DNA of 64,000 bases from Halisarca cf. caerulea. Its lineage: Eukaryota; Porifera; Demospongiae; Chondrillida; Halisarcidae. The notes under the pieces are model-generated. The model saw only the letters and a program-made list of their open reading frames with translations, ran no database searches and was not told the DNA's origin. Of this stretch, positions 1 through 12,399 are shown one piece after another. Within the stretch, counting starts at the first letter, position 1. Every line of letters starts with the position of its first letter. The stretch spans positions 1 through 64,000 of the forward strand of contig CAUJGJ010000222.1 of assembly GCA_963170055.1 (NCBI GenBank), read 5' to 3'. The position numbers and the translations under genes were made by a program.

Positions 1-364
1 GAAACTTCATGAGTGTCTACTTGGAATGTGCGTGGTGATAGTGCCAAATATTGGTATTAGCACTAGAATATCCAACACTACACAAATACGCCCACAGCAG
101 TTAAGAAACTTCATGTGTGTCCACTGGGAATGTGCGTGGTGCTAGTGCCAAATATTGGTATTAGCACCAGCATATGCAGCACTACACAAATACGCCCACA
201 GCACTTCAGAAACTTTATGTATGTCCACTGGGAATGTGCGTGGTGCTAGTGCCAAATATTGGTATTAGCACCAGCATATCCAACACTACACAAATACACC
301 CACATCAGTTAAGAAAAATCATGTGTGTCCACTGGGAATGTGCGTGGTGCTAGTGCCAAATATT
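1..364 (+). repeat. Block D-type fragment at the left edge
   Basis: These three and a half monomers carry block D markers: GAGTGTCTACTTGG, TAGCACTAGAATATCC, CATATGCAGCACTAC, TTTATGTATGTCC and CACATCAGTTAAGAAAAATC. Compared base by base, the stretch is identical to 48,223-48,586. It differs at two bases from the next copy (near 46,498 and 46,581). Block A markers begin only after it, so the array leaves and re-enters the D family within this window. Confidence 0.9.
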
Positions 365-416
365 AGTCTTAGCACCATTATATCAAACACTACACAAATA
401 CGCCCACAGCACTTCA
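313..416 (+). repeat. Mosaic monomer with a type E-like right half
   Basis: The left half is ordinary type A/D. After position 364 it reads TATTAGTCTTAGCACC and then ATTATATCAAACACTAC. GTCTTAG and TATCAAACAC are typical of block E (52,374 onward) and rare in type A. The breakpoint coincides with the end of the 364-bp identity to 48 kb. It may be a recombinant or gene-conversion product; independent mutation of a few bases is the alternative. Confidence 0.5.
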
Positions 417-699
417 GCAACTTCATGTGTGTCCACTGGGAATGTGCGTGGTGCTAGTGCCAAATATTGGTATTAGCACCAGCATATCCAACACTACGCA
501 AATACGCCCACAGCACTTCAGAAACTTCATGTGTGTCCACTGGGAATGTGCGTGGTGCTAGTGCCAAATATTGTTATTAGCACCAGCATATCCAACACTA
601 CACAAATACGCCCAATGCACTTCAGAAAGGTCATGTGTGTCCACTGGGATTGTGCGTGGTGCTAGTGCCAAATATTGGTATTAGCACCTGCATATCCAA

Positions 700-3600
700 C
701 ACTACACTAATGTGCTCACAGCACTTCAGAAAGGTCATGTGAATCTACTGGGATTGTGCGTGGTGCTAGTGCCAAATAATGGTATTAGCACAAGCATATC
801 GAACATTACACAAATACGCCCACAGTAATTAAGAAACTTCATGTGTGTCCACTGGGAATGTGCGTGGTGCTAGTGCCAAATATTGGTATTAGCACCAGCA
901 TATCCAACACTACGCAAATACGCCCACACAACTTCAGAAAGGTCACGTATGTCCACTGGGAATGTGCGTGGTGCTAGTGCCAAATATTGGTATTAGCACC
1001 AGCATATCCAACACTACACAAATACGCCCACAGCACTTCAGAAACTACATGTTTGTCCACTGGGAATGTGCGTGGTGCTAGTGCCAAATATTGGTATTAG
1101 CACCAGCATATCAAACACTACACAAAAGGGACCACAGCACTTCAGAAACTTCATGTGTGTCCACTGGGAATGTGCGTGGTGCTAGTGCCAAATATTGGTA
1201 TTAGCACCAGCATATCCAACACTACACAAATGCGACCACAGTACTTCAGAAACTTCATGTGTGTCCACTGGGAATGTGCGTGGTGCTAGTGCCAAATATT
1301 GGTATTAGCACCAGCATATCCAACACTACACAAATTCGCTCACAGCACTCCAGAAAGGTCATGTGTATCCACTGGGATTGTGCGTGGTGCTAGTGCCAAA
1401 TAATGGTATTAGCACAAGCATATCGAACATTACACAAATACGCCCACAGTAGTTTAGAAACTTCATGTGTGTCCACTGGGAATGTGCGTGGTGCTAGTGC
1501 CAAATATTGGTATTAGCACCAGCATATCCAACACTACACAAATACGCCCACAGCACTAAGAAACTTCATGTGTATCCACTGGGAATGTGCGTGGTGCTAG
1601 TGCCAAATATTGGTATTAGCACAAGCATAGCCAACACTACGCAAATACGCCCACAGCACTTCAGAAACTACATGTGTGTCCACTGGGAATGTGCGTGGTG
1701 CTAGTGCCATATATTGGTATTATCACAAGCATATCCAATACTACACAAATACGCTCACAGCACTTCAGAAAGGTCACGTGTGTCCACTGGGATTGTGCGC
1801 GGTGCTAGTGCCAAATATTGGTATTAGCACAAGCATATTGAACATTACACCTATACGCCCACAGTAGTTAAGAAACTTCAAGTGTGTCCTCTGGGAATGT
1901 GCGTGGATCTAGTGCCAAATATTGGTATTAGCACCAGCATATCCAACACTACACAAATACGCCCACTGTAGTTAAGAAACTTCATGTGTGTCCTCTTGGA
2001 ATGTGCGTGGTGCTAGTGTCAAATATTGGTATTAGCCCCAGCATATCCAACACTACACAAATACGCCCACAGCACTTCAGAAACTTCATGTGTGTCCACT
2101 GGGAATGTGCGTGGTGCTATTGCCAAATATTTGTATTAGCACTAGCATATCCAACACTACACAAATGCGCTCACAGCACTTCAGAAAGGTCATGTGTGTC
2201 CACTGGGAATGTGCGTGGTGCTTGTGCCAAATAATGGTATTAGCACCAGCATATCCAACAGTACACAAATACGCCTACAGTAGTTAAGAAACTTCATGTG
2301 TGTCCACTGGGAATGTGCGTGGTGCTAGTGCCAAATATTGGTATTAGCACCAGCATATCCAACACTACACAAATACGCCCACAGCACTTCAGAAACTTCA
2401 TGTGTATCCACTGGGAATGTGCGTGGTGCTAGTGCCATATATTGGTATTAGCACAAGCATATCCAATACTACACAAATACGCTCACAGCACTTCAGAAAG
2501 GTCATGTGTGTCCACTGGTATTGTGCGCGGTGCTAGTACCAAATATTGGTATTAGCACAAGCATATCCAACATTACACATATACGCCCACAGTAGTTAAG
2601 AAACTTCAAGTGTGTCCTCTGGGAATGTGCGTGGATCTAGTGCCAAATATTGGTATTAGCACCAGCATATCCAACACTACGCAAAAACGCCCACTGTAGT
2701 TAAGAAACTTCATGTGTGTCCTCTTGGAATGTGCGTGGTGCTAGTGTCAAATATTGGTATTAGCCCCAGCATATCCAACACTACACAAATACGCCCACAG
2801 CACTTCAGAAACTTCATGTGTGTCCCCTGGGAATGTGCGTGGTGCTATTGCCAAATATTAGTAATAGCACTAGCATATCCAACACTACACAAATGCGCTC
2901 ACAGCACTTTAGAAAGGTCATGTGTATCCACTGGGATTGTGCGTGGTGCTAGTGCCAAATAATGGTATTAGCACAAGCATATCGAACATTACACAAATAC
3001 GCCCACAGTAGTTAAGAAACTTCATGTGTGTCCACTGGGAATGTGCGTGGTGCTAGTGCCAAATATTGGTATTAGCACCAGCATATCCAACACTACGCAA
3101 ATACGCCCACACAACTTCAGAAAGGTCACGTATGTCCACTGGGAATGTGCGTGGTGCTAGTGCCAAATATTGGTATTAGCACCAGCATATCCAACACTAC
3201 ACAAATACGCCCACAGCACTTCAGAAACTACATGTTTGTCCACTGGGAATGTGCGTGGTGCTAGTGCCAAATATTGGTATTAGCACCAGCATATCAAACA
3301 CTACACAAAAGCGACCACAGCACTTCAGAAACTTCATGTGTGTCCACTGGGAATGTGCGTGGTGCTAGTGCCAAATATTGGTATTAGCACCAGCATATCC
3401 AACACTACACAAATGCGACCACAGCACTTCAGAAACTTCATGTGTGTCCACTGGGAATGTGCGTGGTGCTAGTGCCAAATATTGGTATTAGCACCAGCAT
3501 ATCCAACACTACACAAATGCGCTCACAGCACTCCAGAAAGGTCATGTGTATCCACTGGGATTGTGCGTGGTGCTAGTGCCAAATAATGGTATTAGCACAA

Positions 3601-4073
3601 GCATATCGAACATTACACAAATACGCCCACAGTAGTTTAGAAACTTCATGTGTGTCCACTGGGAATGTGCGTGGTGCTAGTGCCAAATATTGGTATTAGC
3701 ACCAGCATATCCAACACTACACAAATACGCCCACAGCACTTCAGAAACTTCATGTGTATCCACTGGGAATGTGCGTGGTGCTAGTGCCAAATATTGGTAT
3801 TAGCACCAGCATATCCAACACTACGCAAATACGCCCACAGCACTTCAGAAACTACATGTGTGTCCACTGGGAATGTGCGTGGTGCTAGTGCCATATTTTG
3901 GTATTAGCACAAGCATATCCAATACTACACAAATACGCTCACAGCACTTCAGAAAGGTCATGTGTGTCCACTGGGATTGTGCGCGGTGCTAGTGCCAAAT
4001 ATTGGTATTAGCACAAGCATATCCAACATTACACATATACGCCCACAGTAGTTAAGAAACTTCAAGTGTGTCC
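700..4073 (+). repeat. 21-monomer duplication in block A
   Basis: Positions 700-1,890 reappear at about 2,883-4,073, offset 2,183 bp and then 2,184 bp after the 103-bp monomer. Shared rare features in order include ACGCCCACACAACTTCAG then GGTCACGTATG (941 and 3,124), ACTACATGTTTGTCC, ACAAAAG-GACCACAG (1,128 and 3,311), and the AATAATGG monomer with CGAACATTAC. Single-base differences are scattered. Confidence 0.75.
1664..2910 (+). repeat. 728-bp (7-monomer) tandem duplication
   Basis: The order CCATATATTGG, the GCGCGGTGCTAG monomer, GTGGATCTAG (1,901 and 2,629), then CCTCTTGG with GTGTCAAATATTGG (1,986 and 2,714) and CTATTGCC occurs twice, 728 bp apart. The second copy departs after about 2,910, where it joins the 21-monomer duplication instead. 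Confidence 0.7.
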
Positions 4074-4419
4074 TCTTGGAATGTGCGTGGTGCTAGTGTC
4101 AAATATTGGTATTAGCCCCAGCATATCCAACACTACACAAATACGCCCACAGCACTTCAGAAACTTCATGTGTGTCCCCTGGGAATGTGCGTGGTGCTAT
4201 TGCCAAATATTAGTATTAGCACTAGCATATCCAACACTACACAAATGCGCTCACAGCACTTCAGAAAGGTCATGTGTATCCACTGGGATTGTGCGTGGTG
4301 CTAGTGCCAAATAATGGTATTAGCACAAGCATATCGAACATTACACAAATACGCCCACAGTAGTTAAGAAACTTCATGTGTGTCCACTGGGAATGTGCGT
4401 GGTGCTAGTGCCAAATATT

Positions 4420-7400
4420 GGTATTAGCACCAGCATATCCAACACTACACAAATGCGACCACAGCACTTCAGAAACTTCATGTGTGTCCACTGGGAATGT
4501 GCGTGGTGCTAGTGCCAAATATTGGTATTAGCACCAGCATATCCAACACTACACAAATGCGCTCACAGCACTCCAGAAAGGTCATGTGTATCCACTGGGA
4601 TTGTGCGTGGTGCTAGTGCCAAATAATGGTAATAGCACAAGCATATCGAACATTACACAAATTCGCCCACAGTAGTTTAGAAACTTCATGTGTGTCCACT
4701 GGGAATGTGCGTGGTGCTAGTGCCAAATATTGGTATTAGCACCAGCATATCCAACACTACACAAATACGCCCACAGCACTTCAGAAACTTCATGTGTATC
4801 CACTGGGAATGTGCGTGGTGCTAGTGCCAAATATTGGTATTAGCACCAGCATATCCAACACTACGCAAATACGCCCACAGCACTTCAGAAACTACATGTG
4901 TGTCCACTGGGAATGTGCGTGGTGCTAGTGCCACATTTTGGTATTAGCACAAGCATATCCAATACTACACAAATACGCTCACAGCATTTCAGAAAGGTCA
5001 TGTGTGTCCACTGGGATTGTGCGCGGTGCTAGTGCCAAATATTGGTATTAGCACAAGCATATCCAACATTACACATATACGCCCACAGTAGTTAAGAAAC
5101 TTCAAGTGTGTCCTCTGGGAATGTGCGTGGATCTAGTGCCAAATATTGGTATTAGCACCAGCATATCCAACACTACACAAATACGCCCACTGTAGTTAAG
5201 AAACTTCATGTGTGTCCTCTTGGAATGTGCGTGGTGCTAGTGTCAAATATTGGTATTAGCCCCAGCATATCCAACACTACACAAATACGCCCACAGCACT
5301 TCAGAAACTTCATGTGTGTCCCCTGGGAATGTGCGTGGTGCTATTGCCAAATATTAGTATTAGCACTAGCATGTCCAACACTACACAAATGCGCTCACAG
5401 CACTTCAGAAAGGTCATGTGTGTCCACTGGGAATGTGCGTGGTGCTTGTGCCAAATAATGGTATTAGCACCAGCATATCCAACAGTACACAAATACGCCT
5501 ACAGTAGTTAAGAAACTTCATGTGTGTCCACTGGCAATGTGCGTGGTGCTAGAACCAAATATTGGTATTAGCTCCAGCATATCCAACACTACACAAATAC
5601 GCCCACACAACTTCAGAAAGGTCATGTGTGTCCACTGGGAATGTGCGTGGTGCTAGTGCCAAATATTGGTATTAGCACCAGCATATCCAACACTACACAA
5701 ATACGCCCACTGTAGTTAAGAAACTTCATGTGTGTCCTCTGGGAATGTGCGTGGTGCTAGTTCCAAATATTGGTATTAGCACCAGCATATCCAACACTAC
5801 ACAAATACGCCCACAGCACTTCAGAAACTTCATGTGTGTCCCCTGGGAATGTGCGTGGTGCTAGTGCCAAATATTAGTATTAGCACTAGCATATCCAACA
5901 CTACACAAATGCGCCCACAGCACTTCAGAAAGGTCATGTGTTTCCACTGGGAATGTGCGTGGTGCTAGTGCCAAATAATGGTATTAGCACCTGCATATCC
6001 AACACTACACAAATACGCCCACAGTAGTTAAGAAACTTTATGTGTGTCCACTGGGAATGTGCGTTGTGCTAGTGCCAAATATTGGTATTAGCACCAGCAT
6101 ATCCAACACTACACAAATACGCCCACAGCACTTCAGAAACTTCATGTGTGTCCCCTGGGAATGTGCGTGGTGCTAGTGCCAAATATTAGTATTAGCACTA
6201 GCATATCCAACACTACACAAATGCGCCCACAGCGCTTCAGAAAGGTCATGTGTTTCCACTGGGAATGTGCGTGGTGCTAGTGCCAAATATTGGTATTAGC
6301 ACCAGCATATCCAACACTACACAAATACGCCCACAGCAATTCAGAAACTACATGTTTGTCCACTGGGAATGTGCGTGGTGCTAGTGCCAAATATTAGTAT
6401 TAGCACAAGCATATCCAACACTACACAAATGCGCCCACAGCGCTTCAGAAAGGTCATGTGTTTCCACTGGGAATGTGCGTGGTGCTAGTGCCAAATATTG
6501 GTATTAGCACCAGCATATCCAACACTACACAAATACGCCCACAGCAATTCAGAAACTACATGTTTGTCCACTGGGAATGTGCGTGGTGCTAGTGCCAAAT
6601 ATTGGTATTAGCACCAGCATATCAAACACTACACAAAAGCGACCACAGCTCTTCAGAAACTTCATGTGTGTCCACTGGGAATGTGCGTGGTGGTAGTGCC
6701 AAATATTGGTATTAGCACCAGCATATCCAACACTACACAAATGCGACCACAGCACTTCAGAAACTTCATGTGTGTCCACTGGGAATGTGCGTGGTGCTAG
6801 TGCCAAATATTGGTATTAGCACCAGCATATCCAACACTACACAAATGCGCTCACAGCACTCCAGAAAGGTCATGTGTATCCACTGGGATTGTGCGTGGTG
6901 CTAGTGCCAAATAATGGTATTAGCACAAGCATATCGAACATTACACAAATTCGCCCACAGTAGTTTAGAAACTTCATGTGTGTCCACTGGGAATGTGCGT
7001 GGTGCTAGTGCCAAATATTGGTATTAGCACCAGCATATCCAACACTACACAAATACGCCCACAGCACTTCAGAAACTTCATGTGTATCCACTGGGAATGT
7101 GCGTGGTGCTAGTGCCAAATATTGGTATTAGCACCAGCATATCCAACACTACGCAAATACGCCCACAGCACTTCAGAAACTACATGTGTGTCCACTGGGA
7201 ATGTGCGTGGTGCTAGTGCCATATTTTGGTATTAGCACAAGCATATCCAATACTACACAAATACGCTCACAGCACTTCAGAAAGGTGATGTGTGTCCACT
7301 GGGATTGTGCGCGGTGCTAGTGCCAAATATTGGTATTAGCACAAGCATATCCAACATTACACATATACGCCCACAGTAGTTAAGAAACTTCAAGTGTGTC

Positions 7401-8620
7401 CTCTGGGAATGTGCGTGGATCTAGTGCCAAATATTGGTATTAGCACCAGCATATCCAACACTACACAAATACGCCCACTGTAGTTAAGAAACTTCATGTG
7501 TGTCCTCTTGGAATGTGCGTGGTGCTAGTGTCAAATATTGGTATTAGCCCCAGCATATCCAACACTACACAAATACGCCCACAGCACTTCAGAAACTTCA
7601 TGTGTGTCCCCTGGGAATGTGCGTGGTGCTATTGCCAAATATTAGTATTAGCACTAGCATGTCCAACACTACACAAATGCGCTCACAGAACTTCAGAAAG
7701 GTCATGTGTGTCCACTGGGAATGTGCGTGGTGCTTGTGCCAAATAATGGTATTAGCACCAGCATATCCAACAGTACTCAAATACGCCTACAGTAGTTAAG
7801 AAACTTCATGTGTGTCCACTGGCAATGTGCGTGGTGCTAGAACCAAATATTGGTATTAGCTCCAGCATATCCAACACTACACAAATACGCCCACACAACT
7901 TCAGAAAGGTCATGTGTGTCCACTGGGAATGTGCGTGGTGCTAGTGCCAAATATTGGTATTAGCACCAGCATATCCAACACTACACAAATACGCCCACTG
8001 TAGTTAAGAAACTTCATGTGTGTCCTCTGGGAATGTGCGTGGTGCTAGTTCCAAATATTGGTATTAGCACCAGCATATCCAACACTACACAAATACGCCC
8101 ACAGCACTTCAGAAACTTCATGTGTGTCCCCTGGGAATGTGCGTGGTACTAGTGCCAAATATTAGTATTAGCACTAGCATATCCAACACTACACAAATGC
8201 GCCCACAGCACTTCAGAAAGGTCATGTGTTTCCACTGGGAATGTGCGTGGTGCTAGTGCCAAATAATGGTATTAGCACCTGCATATCCAACACTACACAA
8301 ATACGCCCACAGTAGTTAAGAAACTTTATGTGTGTCCACTGGGAATGTGCGTTGTGCTAGTGCCAAATATTGGTATTAGCACCAGCATATCCAACACTAC
8401 ACAAATACGCCCACAGCACTTCAGAAACTTCATGTGTGTCCCCTGGGAATGTGCGTGGTGCTAGTGCCAAATATTAGTATTAGCACTAGCATATCCTACA
8501 CTACACAAATGCGCCCACAGCACTTCAGAAAGGTCATGTGTTTCCACTGGGAATGTGCTTGGTGCTAGTGCCAAATATTGGTATTAGCACCAGCATATCC
8601 AACACTACACAAATACGCCC
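4420..8620 (+). repeat. 2,288-bp (22-monomer) higher-order repeat in block A
   Basis: Markers recur exactly 2,288 bp apart: AAATGCGACCACAG (about 4,451 and 6,739), CAAATTCGCCCACAG (4,661 and 6,949), GTGGATCTAG (5,125 and 7,413), GTGCTAGAACC and TGCGTTGTGCTAG. The second copy follows the first until about 8,620. Before the next unit, a short stretch from 6,331 to about 6,700 is filled by a local duplication and material from the AAAAGCGACCACAG region. Confidence 0.8.
6183..6598 (+). repeat. 208-bp (2-monomer) tandem duplication
   Basis: Two adjacent dimers at 6,183-6,390 and 6,391-6,598 share the otherwise rare AGCGCTTCAG (CGCTTCAG at 6,233 and 6,441), GTGTTTCCACTGGG, AGCAATTCAG and ACTACATGTTTGTCC. 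Near-identity of the two copies suggests a recent event. The equivalent place in the next 22-monomer unit lacks it. Confidence 0.75.
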
Positions 8621-9890
8621 ACAGTAGTTAAGAAACTTTATGTGTGTCCACTGGGAATGTGCGTGGTGCTAGTGCCAAATATTGGTATTAGCACCAGCAT
8701 ATCCAACACTACACAAATGCGCTCACAGCACTCCCGAAAGGTCATATGTATCCACTGGGATTGTGCGTGGTGCTAGTGCCAAATAATGGTATTAGCACAA
8801 GCATATCGAACATTACACAAATACGCCCACCGTAGTTTAGAAACTTCATGTGTGTCCACTGGGAATGTGCGTGGTGCTAGTGCCAAATATTGGTATTAGC
8901 CCCAGCATATCCAACACTACACAAATACGCCCACAGCACTTCAGAAACTTCATGTGTGTCCCCTGGGAATGTGCGTGGTGCTAGTGCCAAATATTAGTAT
9001 TAGCACTAGCATATCCAACACTACACAAATGCGCTCACAGCACTTCAGAAAGGTCATGTGTGTCCACTGCGAATGTGCGTGGTGCTTGTGCCAAATAATG
9101 GTATTAGCACCAGCATATCCAACAGTACACAAATACGCCTACAGTAGTTAAAAAACTTCATGTGTGTCCACTGGGAATGGGCGTGGTGCTAGTGCCAAAT
9201 ATTGGTATTAGCTCCAGCATATCCAACACTACACAAATACGCCCACACAACTTCAGAAAGGTCATGTGTGTCCACTGGGAATGTGCGTGGTAATAGTGCC
9301 AAATATTGGTATTAGCACCAGCATATCCAACACTACACAAATACGCCCACTGTAGTTAAGAAACTTCATGTGTGTCCTCTGGGAATGTGCGTGGTGCTAG
9401 TTCCAAATATTGGTATTAGAACCAGCATATCCAACACTACACAAATACGCCCACAGCTCTTCAGAAACTTCATGTGTGTCCCCTGGGAATGTGCGTGGTG
9501 CTAGTGCCAAATATTACTATTAGCACTAGCATATCCAACACTACACAAATGCGCCCACAGCACTTCAGAAAGGTCATGTGTTTCCACTGGGAATGTGCGT
9601 GGTGCTAGTGCCAAATAATGGTATTAGCACCAGCATATCCAACACTACACAAATACGCCCACAGTAGTTAAGAAACTTTATGTGTGTCCACTGGGAATGT
9701 GCGTGGTGCTAGTGCCAAATATTGGTATTAGCACCAGCATATCCAACACTACACAAATGCGCTCACAGCACTCCCGAAAGGTCATATGTATCCACTGGGA
9801 TTGTGCGTGGTGCTAGTGCCAAATATTGGTATTAGCACAAGCATATCGAACATTACACAAATACGCCCACCGTAGTTTAGAAACTTCATG
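8420..9890 (+). repeat. 1,040-bp (10-monomer) duplication
   Basis: The rare string CACTCCCGAAAGGTCATATG occurs at about 8,729 and 9,769, exactly 1,040 bp apart, with matching TCCCCTGG and GTGTTTCCACTGGG monomers before it and CCCACCGTAGTTTAG after it. The unit spans about 8,420-9,459, and the second, partial copy runs to about 9,890. Confidence 0.7.
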
Positions 9891-9984
9891 TCTGTCCACT
9901 GGGAATGTGCGTGGTGCTAGTGCCAAATATTGGTATTAGCACCAGCATATCCAACACTACACAAATACGCCCACAGAACTTCAG

Positions 9985-11440
9985 AAACTTCATGTGTATC
10001 CACTGGGAATGTGCGTGGTGCTAGTGCCAAATATTTGTATTAGCACCAGCATATCCAACACTACGCAAATACGCCCACAGCACTTCAGAAACTACATGTG
10101 TGTCCACTGGGAATGTGCGTGGTGCTAGTGCCAAATATTAGTATTAGCACCAGCATATCCAACAGTACACAAATGCGACCATAGCACTTTCGAAACTTCA
10201 TGTGTGTCCACTGGCAATGTGCGTGGTGCTAGTGCCAAATATTGGTATTAGCACAAGAATATCCAATACTACACAAATACGCTCACAGCACTTCAGAAAG
10301 GTCGTGTGTGTCCACTGGGATTGTGCGCGGTGCTAGTGCCAAATATTGGTATTAGCACAAGCATATCCAACATTACACATATACGCACACAGTAGTTAAG
10401 AAACTTCAAGTGTGTCCTCTGGGAATGTGCGTGGATCTAGTGCCAAATATTGGTATTAGCACCAGCATATCCAACACTACACAAATACGCCCACTGTAGT
10501 TAAGAAACTTCATGTGTGTCCTCTTGGAATGTGCGTGGTGCTAGTGTCAAATATTGGTATTAGCCCCAGCATATCCAACACTACACAAATACGCCCACAG
10601 CACTTCAGAAACTTCATGTGTGTACACTGGGAATGTGCGTGGTGCTATTGCCAAATATTAGTATTAGCACTAGCATATCCAACACTACACAAATACGCCC
10701 ACAGCACTTCAGAAACTTCATGTGTATCCACTGGGAATGTGCGTGGTGCTAGTGCCAAATATTTGTATTAGCACCAGCATATCCAACACTACGCAAATAC
10801 GCCCACAGCACTTCAGAAACTACATGTGTGTCCACTGGGAATGTGCGTGGTGCTAGTGCCAAATATTAGTATTAGCACCAGCATATCCAACAGTACACAA
10901 ATGCGACCATAGCACTTTCGAAACTTCATGTGTGTCCACTGGCAATGTGCGTGGTGCTAGTGCCAAATATTGGTATTAGCACAAGAATATCCAATACTAC
11001 ACAAATACGCTCACAGCACTTCAGAAAGGTCATGTGTGTCCACTGGGATTGTGCGCGGTGCTAGTGCCAAATATTGGTATTAGCACAAGCATATCCAACA
11101 TTACACATATACGCCCACAGTAGTTAAGAAACTTCAAGTGTGTCCTCTGGGAATGTGCGTGGATCTAGTGCCAAATATTGGTATTAGCACCAGCATATCC
11201 AACACTACACAAATACGCCCACTGTAGTTAAGAAACTTCATGTGTGTCCTCTTGGAATGTGCGTGGTGCTAGTGTCAAATATTGGTATTAGCCCCAGCAT
11301 ATCCAACACTACACAAATACGCCCACAGCACTTCATAAACTTCATGTGTGTCCACTGGGAATGTGCGTGGTGCTATTGCCAAATATTAGTATTAGCACTA
11401 GCATATCCAACACTACAAAAATGCTCTCACAGCACTTCAG
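9985..11440 (+). repeat. 728-bp (7-monomer) higher-order repeat, two copies
   Basis: Copies begin near 9,985 and 10,713. Shared rare variants at a 728-bp offset include GACCATAGCACTTTCG (10,164 and 10,892 region), AGCACAAGAATATCC, GTGGATCTAG (10,429 and 11,157) and CCTCTTGG with TTAGCCCC. The CCTCTTGG/CTATTGCC part is the same module seen at about 1,986, 2,714, 4,066, 5,210 and 7,498, so this is a re-amplified block A module. Confidence 0.75.
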
Positions 11441-12399
11441 AAAGGTCATGTGTGTCCACTGGGAATGTGCGTGGTGCTTGTGCCAAATAATGGCATTAGC
11501 ACCAGCATATCCAACAGTACACAAATACGCCTACAGTAGTTAAGAAACTTCATGTGTGTCCACTGGGAATGTGCGTGGTTCTAGTGCCAAATATTGGTAT
11601 TAGCACCAGCATATCCAACACTACACAAATACGCCCACACAACTTCAGAAAAGTCATGTGTGTCCACTGGGAATGTGCGTGGTGCTAGTGCCAAATATTG
11701 GTATTAGCACCAGCATATCCAACACTACACAAATACGCCCACTGTAGTTAAGAAACTTCATGTGTGTCCTCTGGGAATGTGTGTGGTGCTAGTTCCAAAT
11801 ATTGGTATTAGCACCAGCATATCCAACACTACACAAATACGCCCACAGCACTTCAGAAACTTCATGTGTGTCCCCTGGGAATGTGCGTGGTGCTAGTGCC
11901 AAATATTAGTATTAGCACTAGCATATCCAACACTACACAAATGCGCCCACAGCACTTCAGAAAGGTCATGTGTTTCCACTGGGAATGTGCGTGGTGCTAG
12001 TGCCAAATATTGGTATTAGCACCAGCATATCCAACACTACACAAATACGCCCACAGTAGTTAAGAAACTTCATGTGTGTCCACTGGGAATGTGCGTGGTG
12101 CTAGTGCCAAATATTGGTATTAGCACCAGCATATCCAACACTACACAAATACGCACACAGCCCTTCAGAAACTACATGTGTGTCCACTGGGAATGTGCGT
12201 GGTGCTAGTGCCAAATATTGGTATTAGCACCAGCATATCCAACACTACACAAATACGCCCACAGCACTTCAGAAACTTCATGTGTGTCCACTGGGAATGT
12301 GCGTGGTGCTAGTGCCAAATATTGGTATTAGCACCAGCATATCCAACACTACACAAATACCCCCACAGCACTTCAGAAACTTCATGTGTGTCCACTGGG

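Larger units (their letters stand above)
365..12060 (+). repeat. Block A of the satellite array
   Basis: About 112 monomers share a set of variants: CCTCTTGGAATG, GTGGATCTAG, GTGTCAAATATTGG followed by TTAGCCCC, CTATTGCCAAATATTAG, ACAAGCATATCGAACATTAC, and GGGATTGTGCGTGG with AATAATGG. The marker GCGTGGATCT occurs at 1,901, 2,629, 5,125, 7,413, 10,429 and 11,157, spaced 7, 24, 22, 29 and 7 monomers apart. Repeats of different size are therefore layered on one another. One 103-bp monomer (CAGCACTAAGAAAC near 1,550) shifts the phase by one. Apart from the repeats I see no genes or other elements. Confidence 0.85.
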
